Source: Gossypium raimondii (taxonomy: Eukaryota; Streptophyta; Magnoliopsida; Malvales; Malvaceae). From it: 64,000 nucleotides of DNA. Positions within the stretch are counted from its first letter, which is position 1. Each line of letters begins with the position of its first letter. The notes beneath the pieces were generated by a model, which saw only the letters and a program-made list of their open reading frames with translations, ran no database searches and had not been told where the DNA came from. The position numbers were made by a program, and so were the translations under genes. This document shows, one piece after another, positions 62,115 through 64,000 of this stretch. The stretch covers positions 24,552,001 to 24,616,000 of the forward strand of contig NC_068569.1 of assembly GCF_025698545.1 (NCBI RefSeq). Reading direction: 5' to 3'.

Positions 62115-62576
62115 ATGGCTGATATTCCGATCAGATTCGGAATCATTGGGTGTGCCGAGATAGCCCGCAAAGTTTCTCGAGCTATCCAGCTTGCTCCTAA
62201 CGCCACTGTCTCCGCCGTTGCCAGCCGCTCCTTTGACAAAGCCGCCAATTTCGCCAAGGCCAATGGCTTCCCACCTGACACCAAGATCTACGGCTCCTAC
62301 GAGTCCCTTCTTGACGACCCCGACATCGACGCCGTTTATTTGCCTTTACCCACTAGCCTCCACCTCAAATGGGCTGTTTTGACGGCTCAGAAAAAGAAGC
62401 ATCTGCTCACGGAGAAGCCCGTCGCCTTGAGCGTGGCCGAGTTTGATCAGATTCTAAAGGCTTGTGAAGAAAACGGGGTTCAGATTATGGACGGTACCAT
62501 GTGGGTGCATAATCCCAGAACCTATAAAATGAAGCAGTTTTTAAACGACAAGGAGCAGTTTGGTCAGCTTAGAACG
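62115..62576 (+). CDS. Gfo/Idh/MocA-family oxidoreductase, first exon only (154 aa)
   Basis: NAD(P)-dependent dehydrogenase-like protein of the type annotated in Arabidopsis as the At4g09670 family; substrate unknown. The exon opens MADIPIRFGIIGCAEIARKV, with the glycine-rich Rossmann fold loop G-[IV]-[IM]-G-C-A. It continues with VYLPLPTSLH and LTEKPVAL, the E-K-P motif that helps bind the nicotinamide and contains the conserved lysine, and the family signature DGTMWVHNPR. It ends AGAACG|GTAAAT at 62576. About 55-60% of the protein is missing and should lie past 64000; I saw no second exon in the remaining 1.4 kb. The chosen ATG follows the family's short N-terminus, although the frame is open upstream. 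Confidence 0.88.
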
Positions 62577-64000
62577 GTAAATACATTACTGGGTTCCTGC
62601 TCATTTTAAGGTTTTTTTCTTTTGTTTATGTAGTTCACCACTTTCCTGCTAGGCCATAGGAGATAGTTTAGAGCTCAATTTAAGGTGTCATATGCCTTCT
62701 CATTTTAATATGTTAGGCAATGGAATGGCGCCATCTTCTTAATATCTATGGATATCCACATTCTGTAGGTGTAGTTCTTGCCTATCTAAATATTAGCAGC
62801 TTGTTTTACTTTAGAATTGCATATCTTTGTTTGGATGATTCTGTTAGATATTGCTTTTTTTACTCAATTTAAAATGGGTTTTTGTAGAGATGTGAAGAAG
62901 AGTTTAGTAAGATATGGGGTTAATGAGACAAAGGGAGCATAGAAATTGGGTTTTTTTAGGGCTCGGGTTTAATATTGGTCTATCGGTGCTTTGTGCTATT
63001 TGTCATCTTTATGATTATAGTATATGTTTCTCTCTCATCCATGTATGTAGGCAATTAATTAAGCCCACTAAATATAGCCTCTTGTGTGAATGAGTTGATG
63101 TCATAGATCCTGTATTATTGTTCGTCCAGAACCTAGTGCTTTTCTTGAACTCCTCTTCAACTGAGCTTGTTATTGTTAAAACATGAGACACTTGTACTTA
63201 ATGAATCAGAGCCTAGTCCCTTGTTGGACTGTGATTCGTTATTTCTGTTGTGGGTTGTTTGGATTGTTTCGGGATGGAAAATCTAAAAACTTGTTGGTTG
63301 TAGATGGAGAAGAAAACAAACACTACCGATGATCTAGATATGTGAATGTTCATTGTACCCAATGATATGAACTTTCTTTACCAACAAAGTGATATGAAGT
63401 TTTGAGTTTTTATTGCCACTGGAAATAAGCTTGCTTGTCTTTGTACTAAGGGTTTTGTAAAGGATAAAGTAACTGAATGGAGATAATATCTCGTTCTGAA
63501 GCAGAGCTTACAATGATGGCTCAAGGGCACAATCTTTAAGATACAGTTGCTGAGCATTTTCATAAGTTCCTATAAATTCACAGAAGCCTTATAGTTATAT
63601 ATGCACATATATATGTGTATGCATTTTGTTTGTGTATGAAAAAGAAAAGTATTGTTTGTATGCTTGCATGCAAAACACTCGGCCTACCAATGTCTGAACC
63701 TACTCCTTCAACACTCTTATCCTACGTTTGGTAGGAGTATTATTTTTTACATATGTTTTAGCATATGAGTTAGCAATAAACTAATTCAATTGGTACTAGT
63801 TATCCAGTTCCATGAATTCTTTTTAGTAAAGAGAAAGGAAAATATTTCGCTTATTTTGAAGAAGTCCTATTTTTTACAAGAGTTTTTACTCATCTTTCTG
63901 ATTTCAAGTTTAAATTTGTATTAACTATTCTTTATTTTATGTCTAACTATTGCAATACATATGTAATAAATAAGATTTTTACTAATGTTATTACACTAGT
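62577..64000 (+). other. First intron of the oxidoreductase gene, running off the window
   Basis: Begins with donor GTAAATAC. No segment resembling the expected next exon (V-x-[ST]-x-F-[ST]-F-x-[GA]-D) was found on the + strand. Sequence composition is ordinary for an intron. Confidence 0.5.

Overview
This window is nuclear DNA from a flowering plant. It has AT-rich intergenic sequence, multi-exon genes with GT..AG introns, and many LTR retrotransposons and MITEs. The protein sequences and the LTR types (long LTRs opening TGTAACACC-like and closing GGGTGTTACA) look most like Malvaceae, probably cotton (Gossypium). That assignment rests on recalled resemblance, not on a search.

Six genes are well supported. 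(1) Choline kinase, + strand, CDS 8441-11584, 7 coding exons, 343 aa. (2) Type I inositol polyphosphate 5-phosphatase of the IP5P1/IP5P2 type, - strand, CDS 20063-13985, 9 exons, 606 aa, with a 3.2 kb second intron full of repeats. (3) A subfamily XI LRR receptor kinase of the RGI/RGFR type, + strand, 41767-45127, 2 exons, 1080 aa. (4) A type 2 non-specific lipid transfer protein, - strand, 48576-48259, 105 aa. (5) A Rab7/RABG small GTPase, - strand, 55101-51094, 7 exons including a 27-bp one, 205 aa. (6) The first exon of a Gfo/Idh/MocA-type oxidoreductase, + strand, 62115-62576, which continues beyond the window. A further stretch at about 58.4-61.0 kb may be transcribed, but I do not recognise it.

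The rest is mobile-element sediment. 0-3 kb holds a decayed Ty1/copia element (5' LTR, gag, protease, all -) cut at its pol end by a chromovirus-type LTR. 3.8-5.8 kb has two fragments of LINE-type RNase H, one split by a hAT MITE with a perfect 8-bp target duplication. 20.8-24.6 kb is a Mutator-like long-TIR element with a perfect 9-bp duplication, itself split by a ~3 kb LTR. 27.1-30.7 kb holds two solo LTRs, each with a perfect 5-bp duplication. 31-37 kb is rich in long-inverted-repeat MITEs, including one hit by a hAT element. Four copies of one ~370-bp MITE family lie between 24.7 and 37.6 kb.

The genes are functionally unrelated (phospholipid synthesis, phosphoinositide turnover, peptide hormone perception, lipid binding, vacuolar traffic, a dehydrogenase) and do not form a cluster. 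I found no convincing undescribed system. The most informative material is the nested transposon structure, where exact target-site duplications give the order of insertion.
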